DNA of 64,000 nucleotides from Membranipora membranacea (GCA_914767715.1 OU612065.1:14506001-14570000), one strand, 5' to 3'; counted from the first letter of the stretch, positions 25,920-39,700 are shown. The notes: generated by a model from the letters alone, not told the origin. A program made the numbers and translations.

Positions 25920-26603
25920 TCAATTAATAGCAGAGATTACAGAATTTCTCATATTTGTAATGACTGATGCTGGTGTAGCACTCTTCACTACTGCACTACC
26001 GGAGACAATCATGTTAGCACCAGCTTTTGAACACTGATCTATGTTAGCTTCGGACACACCTCCATCCACCTCAATATCAAGACTAGCATACTTCTCACGC
26101 ACAGCTTTTACTTTAGGCATCATATCAACCATAAACTTCTGACCACCAAACCCTGGCTCAACAGTCATAACCAGGACCATATCTACTTCCTCAAGATAGG
26201 GGAATATGACTTCTATAGGAGTTTTTGGTTTCACTCCGATACCAGCTTTCATACCAGCTTCCTTGATTTTGCGAATGATATCATAAGGATCTAGTTCACC
26301 GCATGCTTCAACATGGAAAGTATACTGATCAGCATTAGCTTTCGCCATTTCTTCAATCCATTTCATCGGCTCAGCAACCATCATGTGCATATCAAACATA
26401 ACATTCTTGAATTTCGGTTTCAAAGTTGCTACTACGGGATGCCCAAATGTCAGATTGGGAACAAAATGTCCGTCCATGACGTCAAGATGCAGGTAGTCGG
26501 CACCAGCCTTCATCAATCTATCACACTCATCGGCAAGGCTGGACAGATCAGAATTTAAAATTGATGGACCAATCTTTGCAACAAGTCCGCTGTTAGAAGA
26601 CAT
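25920..26603 (-). CDS. RPE: ribulose-phosphate 3-epimerase, complete single-exon CDS
   Basis: Interconverts ribulose 5-phosphate and xylulose 5-phosphate in the cytosolic pentose phosphate pathway. The 227-aa TIM barrel is full length for the eukaryotic enzyme (human 228). The family catalytic and metal-binding positions are visible: S14 in GPSIL, H39 and D41 in LHLDVMDGHFVPN, H73 in FDMHMM, and D180 in EVDGGV. The phosphate-binding loop is VEPGFGGQKF (148-157), followed by VSGSAVV. The coding region is uninterrupted, unlike its neighbours. A splice acceptor (TTTTTGCAG ending at 26627) lies 23 nt upstream of the ATG, so a 5' UTR intron is likely and a recent processed copy is less likely. It lies on the minus strand between LRRC45 and SLC26A11. 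Confidence 0.97.
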   Translation of the reverse strand: MSSNSGLVAKIGPSILNSDLSSLADECDRLMKAGADYLHLDVMDGHFVPNLTFGHPVVATLKPKFKNVMFDMHMMVAEPMKWIEEMAKANADQYTFHVEACGELDPYDIIRKIKEAGMKAGIGVKPKTPIEVIFPYLEEVDMVLVMTVEPGFGGQKFMVDMMPKVKAVREKYASLDIEVDGGVSEANIDQCSKAGANMIVSGSAVVKSATPASVITNMRNSVISAIN

Positions 26604-26850
26604 AATTTTGAGATTCTGTAGAAAAGCTGCAAAAAGAAAACTTTAATCACATTGTGCGCACACATCTGACACACACTTAAGAAATAATAATCATCTCCCG
26701 GGACTATGATGTAACCATAATTATTACATGCTATAATTGATTAACAAGCTTTGACAGAAACAACTGATCTCATTCACATCGTACACCACTGACAAAGAAC
26801 TGACTTGGTTTAGAGAAGACAATATTCAAAGCTACATAGGCATTAGCTAG

Positions 26851-26879
<29 letters not shown>
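26851..26879 (+). repeat. (TA)n microsatellite
   Basis: An uninterrupted TA dinucleotide tract of about 29 bp. Confidence 0.95.
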
Positions 26880-26883
<4 letters not shown>

Positions 26884-27013
26884 GGCGGTATCTTATTGGA
26901 GCGACAGGTCATTAGAATGAACTAATAAAAATTGCAAGCAGTCTTTCATTAAGGCCCTAACCATTTCCTGGATTACAGATTAGTGATTATTTCTTACATC
27001 ATAAGGCCACGTG

Positions 27014-27057
27014 ATCTAGCCCAAGTTTCCGGGGGAGGGCGGAAACTTGGGCTAGAT
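27014..27057. repeat. perfect 18-bp stem hairpin with 8-nt purine loop
   Basis: ATCTAGCCCAAGTTTCCG (27014-27031) pairs perfectly with CGGAAACTTGGGCTAGAT (27040-27057) across the loop GGGGAGGG. It lies 0.4 kb upstream of the RPE ATG. It could be a cruciform or RNA hairpin in the RPE leader intron, or a small transposon remnant. The stem is shorter than a typical microRNA precursor. Confidence 0.85.
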
Positions 27058-27893
27058 GCACAGCAAATCTTTTGGCATTACACGACTCATACCTGACAAG
27101 TCTCCCTTTTTGGTAGGGAGCCTCCCAGTTTTTAGGGGTATTTTTCACCTCCTCCCTATCTCCCTTTTTCCTCCCTTTTTTCAGCTTCCTTCACCCAGAC
27201 GACTTTTTAAGCTTCTCGTTGCAAGAGAAACTATGTTTTCCTACCCCCACAGTACATAGGCTATACCTATATATAATTACCTATTAACATACTATCTCTC
27301 CTCGTTCGTATGAAGTGCAACAATATAATTTGTAAAATCAGGTAAAATTACGCATTTCATAATACGAATGCTCTAGTTTTGGCTCGAAATAAATGACAAC
27401 AAGGGCCAAATTACACCTTCACTGCTGGTCACGCAGAGTGGTACTCCGGGTCGGGAGTTCGTCCGCGGAGACTTCCTGATTTCTGGGTCTACCAACTTGT
27501 CATGTATGACACGACTAGTGAATGGATGGAAAATAGCCCCCCCCCCATAAACAAAGCTTGTTAAGACTGGCTAGATGAAAGGTTGAGCTGGATAATGTTT
27601 CTGGTATCCAATTTCCAGAGCACCATCAGATTTTGTCATAATTGGCACATTGATTGCTTCATTTGCTTGCCCTAAATTGGTTATATTAGGTGCCAACAGG
27701 AACTTAGTGACTCATCAAATCATTTGGTTAGGAGGAATGTGTCTGACAAGTGATCGCCAGCCAGAGAAATGATAACAAATAATAATTTTAGTCTGAGAAA
27801 TTATGTTCAGCTGTTCAGTCCGTTCAGCAATTAACAGTTATCGCCTTAGCGCAAGCTAGTAGTGATTTGGCTGACAAGTACTAGGTAGGCAAA

Positions 27894-27909
27894 GTGTGTG
27901 TGTGTGTGT
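27894..27909 (+). repeat. (TG)n microsatellite
   Basis: A pure TG tract of about 16 bp. A (TACA)n tract also lies at 28247-28266 and a C10 run at 27537-27546 in the same spacer. Confidence 0.85.
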
Positions 27910-30532
27910 TACCTGCTACAGTGTGTCCAAACCCAGTTATATGAGGGTTTCTATTCTCAACAAACAATGTTGTGTAAGTAAAAAACTAAATGGAAATTGC
28001 TATTCAGGGAAAAAACTAAATAAATGACATATCATAGTCTTTATCTGTTTTTCTCAGTAGATTGGCCTATGTACTGAATCCAATGGTGCTACCAACCAAT
28101 CCAGTACAACCATCATCTTATTACGCTCATTGCTGTTACTATACATAATTATATTATATATACATAATAATATTATATGCATACATATTTATCTATATTA
28201 TTTTATTATATATATCATATATATGACCACAGCCACATAGGACTACTACATACATACATACATACATTGATTGGACTAGTGACTTGCTGGAAATGCTTTG
28301 TAGTAGTTCATATCAATACTATATTTTGATCTTAGACAGGAATATCTTTTCATTCAAGGTTAAGAGATGGTGATTAGGTTAGACTAACCTGGGGGCTACT
28401 GCAAAGGTTCAGTACATAAGGTGGGGGTCTATCTCAAACTGGGTGTTTTTTGGTGATATTATATCAACAGGTAGTCAGAAACTAGTAAACTAGTGTGTAT
28501 TGATAATTTTCGGATAAATCTTAGTATGAAAGTATGATAATTGACATTTAGCTCTACTAGGTTACTGGGAGAGGCTTATTCCCTTGGAATTGACATAGTA
28601 TCTGCTCAGTCGGACTATCTATTGAGGAATTATGATTATGGTTAGCATTCTTTAATGGAAGCCTTGCACAGTTCGTGTGTGATATTTCTCTAAGTTTTAC
28701 TCGATAGACCTTTCAGTGAGAAGACAACTTTATAAGGAAATGAATAGAGGCCAGTTAGCATCATTATCAAACGAGGAAGAATGATCAAATCGGCGGTTGG
28801 AATTCACAGTTCTGAGAGTCGGGACATTGGAGCATTGCATTACGGAGTAACAGTAAACCTGTTACTCCTTGGTGTTACTTCTTTAACATATTTTTATAAT
28901 ATGAAACTTAAAATTCAGTTTACGCATATGGTCATCATATTCATCGACAAAATGTAAAATTGTTCTTGTACACACGCAGGGAGCTTGCTCATCGTTCGAC
29001 GTGAGTTTTACTTTTATACGGATACCAAACTGGACATGTGAAAGTTATAATGCTATTAATGGGTCAGTTCGAGTTTATGTCTTTGTCAATAATAGTAATG
29101 ACCTGATTACCAACATACATACGGCGCAGGGAGGTTGTATTTTCTCCCGGAGCACTGTTTTTAAAGTCTTCCGCCAATGTATTGGTTTGATTTTATCTTC
29201 TAGAGCTAAGATGTGATGATAAAAGGAATGCATATCATATACTTTGCGTGCAAGCACCTAACAAGTTGTGCCAAAAAAAATTCAACAAAATTTGAATAAA
29301 TTGTCTCTTTTGGTAATGGAGTGTGCCCAATACGGAAATATCTACATATTTCATTATATCAGATAGCAGAGGGAGAGAGAAATCTTGTGATAACCATGCA
29401 ATGATGGCGTTTATTTTCATGGCAGAGCCTAACAGGATAATGATGAATCATATCCTTCAGATTTGACACTCTAATATAGCGTGGTGCACAATTATTATGC
29501 TAATATCAACAGCAAGCAGCTGGCTTGTAATGGTGCCCATTGCATCAACCATGCACCAGCTCAGTGACCTGGTGAAAAAATGGAATGGTTGCCAAAATAT
29601 ACCGGACTGCTAACCGCAGAAAATAATAATGCCTAGATACGACAGCCCATACCAAAACTAAGAGTGCACACAGGCCAATACCATGTAAAGTAAAATCATG
29701 AAAACACCAAACATGGCCATAAAAAATGGTGCCACTTTAGCTAGCAGCATGGTAAATTATCTCTATCTTAAACTATTTTAAGCAGCAATAGGCTATTAAT
29801 AGCAGTATTTTTGGTAAAAACTGTATGTCTTTAGCAATCTGCGGCTAGATATTGCAATTAGGCTGGAGACATGTTTTGGCAAAACAGGAGATCAGAGATG
29901 TTTTAATTTTCCTAAAGTAACAAACAACTGAAACAGAAATCATTAATTTCTTTCCACACACATATTTCGTAACATTGCGATAAGAAGTAATTCTTAGCAA
30001 GATTTATTACATCTAACTAGATATCTCTAAGCAAACTACAAACATGATGAAAGCTCAATGACACAAACTTGAAAAAAAGTACAGTTTCACTGAGGAAGTT
30101 CAAAATTTAAAAGAACACCTGACCCATGTTTTGCGATCTGATTAAATTGCAAAATAAGAGGGTAGTAGTTATAAAGTATTTGTCACACTGTTTTAAGGCT
30201 ATGTTGCATAAGACAGTAATTTGAGGACGGACTTAAGATATACACAGTATAGTTGGAGGGATTATATTATAAATAATAGCCACAAATTACATTTAAGTGG
30301 GATCAAAGGACACGTAATTCACTCGTTATATCACAGCTTTAAAAAAATGCACGTGCTTTCACACGCCTTATTATACAAACAGTAAAATGTCAATTCCATA
30401 GCCGTTCCAGCCAGATGGCCACCAGAGATTTCAAGGACATTCTTCGTTCTGATTTCAAAGTACAAAGGGAAATCTTCTAACCAATGGTTTCATTCATTGT
30501 TTTAACACATATATCAGGAAATTCATAATACA

Positions 30533-30681
30533 AGTTTAAGCGCTCAAACTGTGGCAAGATAGCTGGTAGAGGCATTCCATTATCAATTGATTATATTATT
30601 ATATTCAACTCTACTATTATATTATCATTGATAATGAAATGCCTCTACCAGCTATCCCGCCACAGTTTGAACGCTTAAACT
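30533..30681. mobile_element. 149-bp MITE-like element in the LRRC45 3' UTR
   Basis: Inverted repeats of about 57 bp: left AGTTTAAGCGCTCAAACTGT...CCATTATCAAT, right ATTGATAATGAAATGCCTCT...ACGCTTAAACT, about 90% identical, around a short AT-rich core. It begins 31 bp beyond the LRRC45 stop codon, so it lies in the 3' UTR. A 3-bp flank ACA is shared, which is weak evidence for a target duplication. Related single arms occur at 12938-12991 and, more weakly, 51003-51046. Confidence 0.75.
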
Positions 30682-30712
30682 ACATTAACGTCGATGATTT
30701 TTCTTATTTTCG

Positions 30713-33700
30713 TTACTTAGTAGACGGCGCCGTTGACAGCGGTTGTGCATAGTTTCTGACAGCTGTTTGTAAGGCCTGAGCTCTCTGTGTTGTCTCCTCT
30801 CTCATCCAGTTAATCTCAGACTCTCTCATAGAAAGCTTCTCCTTCAGATGTCGTATCTCATCAGATTTCTTATCGCAGTCCGAATCGAGCCGGGTCACCT
30901 GATCTGTTATCAATTATAATATAAAGATGGGGGTCATAACATTCGCAGATCAAATTGGATAAAATTAAGGTGACAGTGATGGTCTGAGTGATGGTCTGTG
31001 TGATCGGTTCGACGACAAATACTCTGAGATGGAAAGTTACTCTACCAAACATGATTGTCGTTATTATCTTAATAATAATAAAAATAATAAGTACATGACA
31101 TACTAGGGTAGGATTGTCCATATTATACACCATCGACTGGCATTTGATAGTATATTGTCTAATTGTGATCAGGCCAGATTTTCTCAATTCTTGATGGGCC
31201 ATCAGCGCCACAGTTTTATTATAGGAAATCAAAACTATGGTTTCTTAAAAACAACCATACACCGGAAAAAGAGAATCCTGGCCGTATGGGACATCCCGTG
31301 TAGAGATGAATAACAAACGAAAGTGACGTCAATGTTGAATGTCTTGGTTATTGATGTTCATCTAAGATTGATGGATGACTCAATTCTGTCAAAATACTTG
31401 GCTGTTATTTCCACTGAAATGTCTACCAGAAAGATATCAAACAAAAACAAAAACAGTCTCTTAGCCTGAATTTGTGCAATACATTAATTAATTCATTTTC
31501 TAAATCCAAGCAATTTTTTTTATTACAGGTTCTTAGAAGGTTTCAAATTCTGAACTCGAGCCAATGGTGATTCAGTTGAGGGATTCCAGCAAATGGGAAT
31601 TTTCTTATTGTTTTGAAAACTACCTGTTTGCGCAGTTTGACCTGCTTATCATGATGTTTGGCTATACAAACAAACCACTGGAAATACGTCATGACCCTTA
31701 TTCTTCAAGAGTTTTTTATGGCTGGCAATAATGTGCGACATTTATCGAAGTGTTAATAGGTGGGTCTTAAACGATTAACGCCCCCAACTTTACAGCAAGA
31801 ATAATATCCGCAAGCCGGATCTAGGGAATACACACTGAGTCATTCCTCACCTGTCCTCTTAATGGTGCCAAGTCTGAGACATTTAGTAAACTGTTATTTG
31901 TCAGATACCACATCTAAAACCCCTAAAGAATTCTCTGGAACCATTAATTTATATCTTGTGTTTACAATAGTGTTTAATTATATCTCTGAATATTAGTCAG
32001 CACAGAATATTGACTAATATCAAAAGTGAAACCATTGGTGCTGTCATGATAAAATAATATGGTTACAATAATGTAACCTTTCATAGTATCAGATTTATTT
32101 AACTGCAAGGAAATCCTTTCACTTGTATAATACTTTTCCTGAAGTCTGAATTGCTGCAATTCATACCTATGGGGGTCCTACCAGTATTCCTTATTGATGA
32201 GGAATATAAAATTTATATAAAACACTTTGATCTTTGGAACCAGTTTTCCAAATAGTACCACCAAGATACCAAAATCTGAGGGAGGGGTTTAAATAGCTTC
32301 AACAATGTATGTACCTTCCAATTTCTTCTCATTTCTGGACAATTTCTCTTTGTCTGATTTAAGTTTCTGTGTCTCCTTTTCCACTTCTTTCAGCCGTTCG
32401 TTCATCTGGGTCGTTACCTGTTGCTTTGCATGCTCCACATCTTGATGTTTAGATGCAATGCCCTAAAACCATAGATCAATATAATACCACAACTCTACAT
32501 ACGACCTCATTACTTCACAGCTCTCCACCGCTCTCAGGTAATAGTGGCATAGTTGACGTATTTGTTGGTTGAGCGGTGTTAGATCTCCTGATGAATAGAC
32601 GTGGTGACGTATTCTCCTCATGCAAGTTGAGGATCAAAGCTATGAAGTTGGTGCCAATAAAACGGCTAACTTTGTTTGTGCACATTCCAGTCTGATAACC
32701 TACGCATATGGAGGAAACCCTACCTGTTTACAAAAATAAGGAAACGGCATAAAAATCGTATGATAGAGGTTAATTGTCCTACCTGTTGAAGCGATTCAAT
32801 CTGTCGCTTAAGATTATCAACATTCATAGACATAGAGTTGTTTTTAGTTTGTAACTCTGAGATGACACATGCTTGTTGTGAATTCATCTGCTGAACCTCA
32901 TCCTTCGCTGAATGGATAATCTTCAGTTTATCTTCCATGTGCCGAATATGGAAATCCTGCAATTATATCCAATTACCCGATGCACTTATATTGTAATTTT
33001 ACCATACTTTCTTTTTGAAAATGTGTGGTTTTCATATTTATAACTGGATAATAAAAAATGTAATAAATATAATAATATAATTTGACTCATGACAAATAAT
33101 AAGAATCTTGAATGACAATAATGTATTAAATTTTATGATCGACGAGATGGTGACACATTGAAGTTGACATAATATCCTAATTTACTTATTCTCCTACCTG
33201 GTCAGCCTTGAGTTTCTGTCTGGTTTGTGAGAGTTCGTCCTCAGCTTTCATTCTCTCCGAGACGAGTAGAGCCTTCATCTTACTAATCTCCTCCTCGGCG
33301 TCTCTCCTCTGCTGCTCAATCTTAGCTATGTGGTCTCTCAGAGATTTCTCTACCACAGACTGGTCTGATCGTACCTGCTCTACCTATATAAAACAATGGG
33401 TGATCATAATAATATATAATATGTACCGGGCAGTGCACTCCACTCAAACCTCTGCGGCCCACACAAATTCGTCCTAATTAAGCAGTCTGAATTAAGTGAC
33501 ATGAGAATGCATTGAGATCTGGCTGAAGGGACCAATTTTCCTTGTTTGAATTAGCAAGTGTTCTGAATTATGAAGTCTGAATTAACCAGCTTACACTGTA
33601 TTTTGTCTAAATCTAAATCGATATTGACAATTAAATCTATTCTTACATGACTCATTAAATAACTTCGCTGAAAAACAGCTTTGCTTATTTTTACAGACTT

Positions 33701-36700
33701 TCCAAGTCTATAATGATTCAAGAGTATCACACTATACCCTGTAATGATTAATCACACTAAGTAAAAATTGAAAGCTGGATAGGATCCTGGCCTGGTGGTT
33801 TTGAACCGCCACTGATTGCAAAAGTACATAATGAGCAAAAAGTTCGAAGACATCTCTGAGAGGTGTATATATGGATTGATTGAAACACAGGGGCTTATCG
33901 TGAATGAGCCTTTATTAACTTTAATCTGTGGGTGAAGACAAAAGAATCTTAGGAGGTCTCATCAATCACGCATGTTGCATAATGAGACATGCTGATTGTG
34001 GGAAGCTTACATATGTAGCATTTTTGACCAGAGTCAAGTGCCAAAATGCAATCTATGACTAAACCAACCTCTTTTTCTTTTTGTTGCGTCATATCTCTGA
34101 TTGACTGGCTGTGTTTTAGCTGCTCTTTCTTAAGCCGCTCTTAAAAACAAGCTCAAATGATGTGAATACAACATACCAGTATTACATAAACAGTCCACAA
34201 AATAGTTGCAACAAAGGTTGTTAAGCCACAACTTTCGGAGCGTGTTTTGGAGAAATGTTGATGGCTTCATTGATGTTCATTGCATACATACTGGAATCAA
34301 CCACACGTTTTTTTACACTCATGCAGGATAAGTTCACGCAACCTCCCAAAACAACCATTAAAAATATATTGATTGCATGCTTCTGAAAATTGATGCGAAA
34401 AAACTGCCATTTTTAAGACAGAACAACAAATGACATGTAAACAAGTTGGTGGTGCTTCACAGACTCAGTTTTTATATATCACAGTCAAGTTACCTTGATG
34501 GTTAGCAGCATTGACTCGAGTATCAGCTTCTAGATTAGCAATGACCTCTTTCAGTTCATGTATGGTCCTAGTTTGGTCATCTGTTCTTCGTCTTAGATCG
34601 ATCACCTACAATTCAAACATGTACATTATTCTATGCCAGGCCAATTTTTGAAAATTCATTTTTTTATTACATTGTCAGGTGGGCGGAAGCTATGACGGTG
34701 CTGCAAGGCAATGAGAAATCAATGGGTTGACCGTTGATACTACAAAATAACCTCAGAACAATTTATGGCTACATAGGCTAACATAGGCCAGCATAATTGA
34801 GCGAAAAATTAACCATCATTCAGAAATTTCCTCTGCCCTATAATTACGTTTTTAAAATATTGCTATTGTAGAATTGTCTGTTGACAGTAATAAGCTTGTT
34901 GGTAAACTAGTGAAGTAGGTGTGAAGAAGAGCGTGAAATATGTACCTGATTGTAAATCATAAATATTTGCAGAACAAACTTGTCAAGTCAAGTGGCTCCA
35001 GGATGGTTCAACAAACCCGTAACTTGCAAAATAGTCATAGGAAGATGTCATCAACCGTCAAACCCGTCAACATTCTTTGATATGACTTTACTCAGAATTC
35101 CCAGCCAACTGTTTTTTTGGAAAGTTGACATTTTTTTATTGAGCAACAAATTTTGAAAACCCAGCTGTCTGCTAATCCAGACTAGATCTATCTCCTCTTG
35201 CATTGCTAACAAAATTGCACCATTTTCATTAATTGTGATCATTATCACTACCATCTGGTCAACATACATGATGGTGGTTGCTCCATTATATTCCTATATA
35301 GATGGCCACCAGGAACTGAAGCTAATATCGGTCATTGCGTTACATACTTGGTAGCTAAACATTATGTCATAAATCCATTGCAATAACTACCTCAGCTGTT
35401 GTCTCATTGTTCTTCTCAGTGATTTCCGTCAGCTGGGCAGAGAGTCTATTCTCTAGAATGGTGTGTTGCTACAATCAGCAGAAGGTATATAGTATTCATG
35501 TTGAACTCGTGTCTGCATTTCGGTCGATGGCGTATGAATACTTTCATCAATTTGAACATAGCAACCATATGCAGGCACACTAATACTGCACATTGTGACT
35601 TTGTTTGTTAAAAAAATCCTAGATAAGCAACACAGCTTTCAGGAGTTTTTTGACCAATCATAAAAAGCAGACAAATCCATAGCAACTTTGTTTGACAAGC
35701 ATTCAATTCAGCATGGGTATACATTAATGTCTTGAAAACAACTCTGCTTCACACAATGCTCTGACCCAATTGATCGCATTAATATATACTATATATATAT
35801 ATGTTTGTCGTATGTTCGTGTATGTATATAGTACCTCCATGGCTCACACAGCCATCATGCAGGTATACTAAGCTGCTGCAGGTAACAACATTGTCTAATG
35901 AAGGTATCTAGTAGATTGAGAGTTTACCTCCTGAGCTGTTCTAAGCTCTGATCTGTAGCTTGATGACAGAGCCTCTCTATCTGCCCTCTCCTTCTCTAGA
36001 AGTATCTCCAAATCTTTACCCTTCTGCTCAGATAAAACAAGTTCTGACTCGACTCGTGATAATCTATGTAAAATGTAATAGTGGTAAGTTTCATGCTGTT
36101 TGCGTCTGACTGCCATACTCTCCAATATTATGATAGAGGTTAAATTTTATGAGTTGGATCAAAGTTTTCTCAACCGGTTAGTTTTGTTGCTCTGCTGATT
36201 GCAATCTAGCCACAGGGTAAAAAATATAGATCTACTCATTGTGAAAAAAGGTGAAACAACTCCAAAATAGATGTAAATTCCATCCCTGATTTTATCGGGG
36301 AGTTTGGGACACGAACTCTCAAACTCCCTGATTCCATAGATTGCACGATATGAAAGCTGTCAGCTATATCAAAATACAACCCTAAACAACACAATTTACC
36401 AGGTAACTCTCTATGGGAACCGCTATAATTGAAAGTGTTCACTCTTTTTTAAACAAGTGATTACAAAACATACAAACAACTTTTATATCTTACTTTGATG
36501 TGACAGTGCTGAATGCAGATTTTCTCTCATCAAGAAGTTCTCTGAAGTGATCAACCTTTTGCGAAGCGTATCTAAAGAATTCGACAAAAAATTTCTATCA
36601 GGTGTCATAAGATTTCTCATTTGATAGTAAAAACACATCACATTAACAGTGGAATAAAAATCAGTAAATGAACTAGAGAATCACAAAAAGGGAAGGATCT

Positions 36701-39700
36701 AATAATCTAACTTGATCATGTTTGATCTTCCCATACCTTTCCTTATCTTCGACTGTCCTGTAAGGACATATCATGATGTGATTCACATGTACTGTCCACC
36801 AAGCCGATTTAAAACTGAGTCACTGAAGGGGACTGGTGTCCTCTATTGTCACCCACATCCTGGTTATACAATAACCCCAATCAATGTGTTAGGGATGTGG
36901 TTGAAAATAGAATGCAGTAACCCAAGCCGGATATGACCACTCAAATTAACACGGACCTTTGGCTTGCTTTCTTTTTAATACTCTTTTGGCTACATTGGCT
37001 TTGATCTACATCTGTCTCTAACTCTTGGGGCACTGTATATTTTGGACGGAGATCTTAATTGTTAACTTGCTAACAACAGTTTTTACCTTCATTAACAACT
37101 CACAAGATTTTCATACAACTCTATGAGTACGGCTTATGAGATCAGATATGCAATCGGAAGTATAGGTATAGGTTGCAGATTAACAAGAATTCAAGTATTG
37201 CGGCAATATATAGTATAGTATTAATCCAACAAGCGGTTAATTTTCACAGTATATAAATTTTGTGCTAACACTCATGAATCAGAGGTTTCAATGTCATTCG
37301 AAAGCTAAAATATCAATCTCTTAAAGTCTGTCTGGCTTTTCAACAAACATTATGATGATTGCTTTATAAATGATGAAACATCAATAGTCTATTGACAGAC
37401 CTGTTGGTTTTCCTCAGTCTCTCTTCTTTATCATCTAGACGAGTCATGAGATCATCTACCTGCTCAAACAGAGGATCGCATGTGGTGAACGGTTTGAGAA
37501 GACAAAAATTGCAGCAACTAGCAAATACAAAGCCATACTATACAGTAAAAAAAGTATTGGGTAGTCATATATCCTCACACGTAGTAGGAATTTTACATCC
37601 GTTATGATTCACAATACAAATATGTGTTAATAATACATCACAGGCAGATTTTATTTTATTTTTATGAATGATTCAAAATAGATTAAACTAGTAAGCTTAG
37701 TGTTTCAGCATGTTCTGTTCAGTGCTATATATAACAGGACAACAGACCTAATAGAGGGACAATTGGATACAGAATAGTAAGTGGAACAAATATACACACC
37801 TGCATAGCTGACTCTTGTTTAGTTTTACTTAACTCTGAGGCAAGTTTCACTGTTCTACTCTTATATTCATCTGATAACTTGTGTATCTCTGAGTTATTTC
37901 TAGCAGCATTCTCTACAAAAAGACATTGGCAGACTGTGTGTAGTCTGCTTGCATCTCTTGAAAAAAGTGAAAAATAATTCTAATTCTACTTCAAGGACGA
38001 AGGTGAATGGTTGTAGGTCAACCACAACACCAATGTAATCAATGGCAAGTTATTAAATTTCACAAAATTATTGACCGATTCACATTGTAGATGTATTAAC
38101 ACACTGATTTTGATTAAACAGGTTGATTAAAATCAGATGCCTTATCACACGCCTCATCCCAAAGCATGGGCGATGAAAATTTAGTGCCTTAGTGGCGAGG
38201 CCGCAATATCCACGCCAGGTTGCTCTCTGTTTGCGGGCAGGTCGGAGCACACCTTGGACCAACCAAACCCCAGCAGTCGATGGACTACAGTGGGATTCGA
38301 ACCCACGCCCCTCAACATTTGCATGTTAATGGACCGGCACTAAAACCAACTGAAAATACTAAACGTGGCATCATATGCAGTAGCAGATAGAAACAGCAAC
38401 CATCAAAATTAAACTCAATTACCGATAGATTTCTTCAATTCTCCAGGGATATCGTTGCCATTCAGCTCAATCTGGTCCAGAGTTTTGTTAAATTTGAATG
38501 CCTCTAGAAGACTACGACCGCCGACTAGACCAATGTTGTTCCACCTCAAATCTACAAATTACCATTGCAATCACATTCAGTATTTTATGGTTAAATTATG
38601 ACTGATAAGGTTAGACCACTATGAGTGTGGTGTTCATAGGAACAAAGATTCAGATATTAGTGTAGGTTTGGTGAGACAACTTCCAATCAAACACAAGTTT
38701 CCTAGCTAAACAAATTGTCATGTCCCTCTTTGACAAGTTTAAATTGTTCGTCACAATATTTTATTACGATAGAATACATTTGGAAAGAGTAAACAGTGGG
38801 GTAAATTGAGTAGCAGATAACTTTGTCATAGGAAAAATGCTATTCTAACCTAGCGATCTTATTGTTGTGTTGCGTTTAAGAGCTGTAGATAACTCCCCTG
38901 CTCCGTGATGTGAGACCTGATTGTTGCGTAAGTCTAGTGTGGTGAGTGATGTGCTGCCTCCGAGGCCTTCACAGAACACCATGAAAGCATCATCGAGCAT
39001 ACCAACATTGTTCCATTCTAAAAGTAAACTACAACCCAACAGAGTGTAAGCAACTCAGCTCAGCCCATTATTCAGTGCTAATCCTTACCAGCTTATCCTG
39101 GGTCGCTGGCAATGGTATGGCAGACAATCATTTGATCTGTCTGACCAAACATTATTAGAGTGTTAAATAGTATATCGTATTCTTATTTAGAGTATGTTGT
39201 GGCATTAGCTGGGATCTACACTTAATAGTACTCCATCCAGATATGAAATTGAAGTAAGGGAAACATTGTGCTTGTATGGCTTTCATTAAATGTAACAATA
39301 AGCAACGGAAATTCAAAAAGATCATCGGATCATTGTGCATTGTGGGATACTCAGAAACATGCTCTACTCACAGTTTCTATGTAGTATATGACTCAAAGGT
39401 TAATTTATTCAACAAAGATTATACCCAAAGAACTAATATTCCACTCACCTTTCTATAGTTTTATTTTGACGAAGAAGTCTCCCCAAACACTCAACAGCCT
39501 TGCCTCTAATGTTATTTCCTTTCAGATTCAATTTCCGACAGCCCAAATTTGTATTCAAGCCACATATAACATTAGTCACAGCTGAAATAGTAACAAAAAT
39601 GGGCTCTTTATTACAGAGTCGAACGGTTTTTTCGACCTCAAATGTAAGTCTACTTATTGAGCCAACCAGAACTAGGCATAGACAGAGTGCCTACCATTAT

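Larger units (their letters stand above)
26627..30532. other. 3.9-kb spacer between RPE and LRRC45
   Basis: It holds the RPE upstream region (probable 5' UTR intron and promoter) and the LRRC45 3' flank. No protein-coding exon was recognised on either strand. It contains microsatellites and a perfect hairpin at 27014-27057. TTTATT near 30003 could be a minus-strand polyadenylation signal for LRRC45. Confidence 0.55.

Noticed and set aside
38280-38360. A functional tRNA gene on the minus strand
   Set aside because: The B box is perfect, but no acceptor stem or five-pair anticodon stem can be drawn and the A-B spacing is too long; a SINE explains it better.
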